64,000 nucleotides of DNA. It comes from a bacterium (GTDB taxonomy: Bacteria; Bacteroidota; Bacteroidia; Flavobacteriales_D; Crocinitomicaceae). The stretch spans positions 62,001-126,000 of the forward strand of contig JANSYQ010000003.1 of NCBI GenBank assembly GCA_024742305.1. Direction: 5' to 3'. Below, in pieces: positions 62,939-64,000 of the stretch. How positions within the stretch are numbered: position 1 is the stretch's first letter; each line of letters opens with the position of its first letter. Under the pieces are notes generated by a model. That model was not told the origin of the DNA. It made no database searches and saw only the letters and a program-made list of their open reading frames with translations. A program made the position numbers and the translations under genes.

Positions 62939-64000
62939 CTATTCATAATACAGCAAATACTTCTCACGCATCTTTTTGTAAGCATTCAACTGGGCTTGCC
63001 AGGTTTGACGAATTTCTGCTTCCGACTTTCCTTGTTCGAGTAAGTTGAGGATATCACCACGTCCATACAAAAGAAAAAACATGCGTGTTTTCTTACCGCG
63101 GAACAAGTCGCGATTCATTTTTTCGTAAGCATCAAGGAGAAAGCTGAGGTCCAGTTCGTTCATTTTAACGTACTTCTTTGGGTCGGGTTTTACTCCGTAG
63201 CACAATTCCCCGTTGTGCTTGGGATCCTTTGCACCAAAATCGGGTTCCGGTGTAAATGAATAGCCCAGCGAATCAGGAAAGCTAGGATGACCGTAGTGTT
63301 CAAATGGATATGGTGTTCCACGTCCAACTGTGACGTCTGTCGCTTCTAGCAAACACAAACTTGGATACAACGCTATGGACAAATCTGAGCGAAGGTTGGG
63401 CGATGGGCGCACTTCAATGCACCATTCAGAACTGTGGTAGTAGTAATCGCACTTTACAACGGTCAAATCGCATTGAATTCCGCCTTGCAGCCACTTCTCA
63501 CCGTTGATCATGGTTCCGTACTCACCAATGGTCATTCCATGAACAATCGGCACGGGATGCATTCCAACAAATGATTTGAATTGTGGCTCCAATACGGGGC
63601 CGTCTACATAATGTCCGTTGGGGTTCGGTCGATCCAAAATAATCACCGAAATTCCTTGCTCGGCACAAGCTTCCATAACATAATGCAAAGTTGATATATA
63701 CGTGTAGAATCGAACTCCGACATCCTGAATATCAAATACGACAACGTCTACTCCGCTCAATTGCGATGCACTCGGTTTTTTATTTTTTCCATACAATGAC
63801 ACCACGGAGACACCCGTTTGTTGATCTACTCCATTTGCCACGTATTCGCCGGCATTTGCTTCTCCACGAAAGCCGTGCTCAGGGGCAAAAACTTTGGTGA
63901 TGTTAATGCCACGACTGATCAAGGTATCCACCAAATGAACACCTTCCACCAGGGAAGTTTGGTTCCCAACGATGGCAACATTTTTTCCTTTTAGCGAATC
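62939..64000 (-). CDS. NamZ-family (DUF1343) exo-N-acetylmuramidase, partial
   Basis: 353 residues are visible; the frame runs off the right edge, beginning DSLKGKNVAIVGNQTSLV, so the true start and any signal peptide lie outside. DUF1343 motifs are FAPEHGFRGEANAGEYV, DVVVFDIQDVGVRFYTYIS, LDRPNPNGHYVDGPVL and HGMTIGEYGTMINGE. Members release terminal MurNAc from peptidoglycan fragments. It adds to the cell-wall turnover genes in this window (DacB, MepA-like). Confidence 0.88.
   Translation of the reverse strand, partial: DSLKGKNVAIVGNQTSLVEGVHLVDTLISRGINITKVFAPEHGFRGEANAGEYVANGVDQQTGVSVVSLYGKNKKPSASQLSGVDVVVFDIQDVGVRFYTYISTLHYVMEACAEQGISVIILDRPNPNGHYVDGPVLEPQFKSFVGMHPVPIVHGMTIGEYGTMINGEKWLQGGIQCDLTVVKCDYYYHSSEWCIEVRPSPNLRSDLSIALYPSLCLLEATDVTVGRGTPYPFEHYGHPSFPDSLGYSFTPEPDFGAKDPKHNGELCYGVKPDPKKYVKMNELDLSFLLDAYEKMNRDLFRGKKTRMFFLLYGRGDILNLLEQGKSEAEIRQTWQAQLNAYKKMREKYLLYYE

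Noticed and set aside
1-64000. tRNA, rRNA, IS element or prophage
   Set aside because: I looked for cloverleaf-like blocks in the gaps, transposase or integrase motifs and phage genes, and found none. A tRNAscan or Infernal run would be decisive for small RNAs.

Overview
The window looks like chromosomal DNA from a member of the Bacteroidota, most likely order Flavobacteriales (Cryomorphaceae/Crocinitomicaceae-like). The indications are a complete Bat (aerotolerance) operon behind MoxR, a surface protein with a gliding-motility-type C-terminal sorting domain and a PorG-like outer membrane protein (both type IX secretion traits), LytTR signalling, many Bacteroidota lipoproteins, and at least fifteen exact matches to the Bacteroidota sigma-A -7 element TAnnTTTG upstream of genes. 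Base composition looks moderately AT-rich and even, apart from a more AT-rich stretch near 49.5-50.6 kb. I see no rRNA, tRNA, insertion sequence or CRISPR array.

Layout. 1-3.5 kb (minus): capsule/exopolysaccharide operon (glycosyltransferase, Wza-like export lipoprotein, Wzc-like protein running off the left edge). 3.5-8 kb: peptidoglycan DacB and Ddl around a palindromic repeat element, then a lysophospholipid acyltransferase. 8-11.1 kb (minus): tightly packed hpt-adk-obgE-PAP2-crcB. 11.2-19.3 kb: purK, a 1424-residue propeller/PAS/SpoIIE phosphatase sensor, QueD/PTPS, a MepA-like lipoprotein, an alkaline-phosphatase-fold lipoprotein and a small zinc-ribbon protein. 19.4-27.7 kb: moxR, DUF58 and batA-E with overlapping ends. 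27.8-35 kb: rlmN, two secreted proteins (one a T9SS-type PKD protein), polyprenyl synthetase, a MORN-like lipoprotein, dnaG. 35-38 kb: three tandem, divergent paralogues of an unassigned lipoprotein/membrane family with an HRKGW signature. 38-47.8 kb: pdxJ, CBS protein, nadK, a cyclophilin-FKBP fusion, a PorG-like barrel, lysA, a VOC protein, ArsC-like, prfB, gcvH, VanZ-like. 47.8-49.3 kb: two recently duplicated TonB-type proteins. 49.4-50.4 kb: a Panacea-domain gene with a small membrane protein, a candidate toxin-antitoxin pair. 50.6-53.9 kb (minus): deoC followed by an active aldehyde dehydrogenase and a catalytically truncated one. 54-64 kb: MORN protein, threonine-dehydrogenase-like SDR, hmgA-hpd, a LiaF-like/LytS/LytR module, tryptophan 2,3-dioxygenase, purE and a NamZ-family muramidase running off the right edge.

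Functional themes. Cell-envelope metabolism recurs (DacB, Ddl, MepA-like, NamZ, PAP2, polyprenyl synthase, TonB, Bat, T9SS parts). A second theme is aromatic amino acid degradation (HmgA, Hpd, TDO). The items most worth following are the Panacea pair, the HRKGW triplet, the split ALDH16-like pair, the DnaG that has lost most of its zinc ligands, and a bimodal promoter-to-start spacing that predicts leaderless mRNAs for several housekeeping genes.
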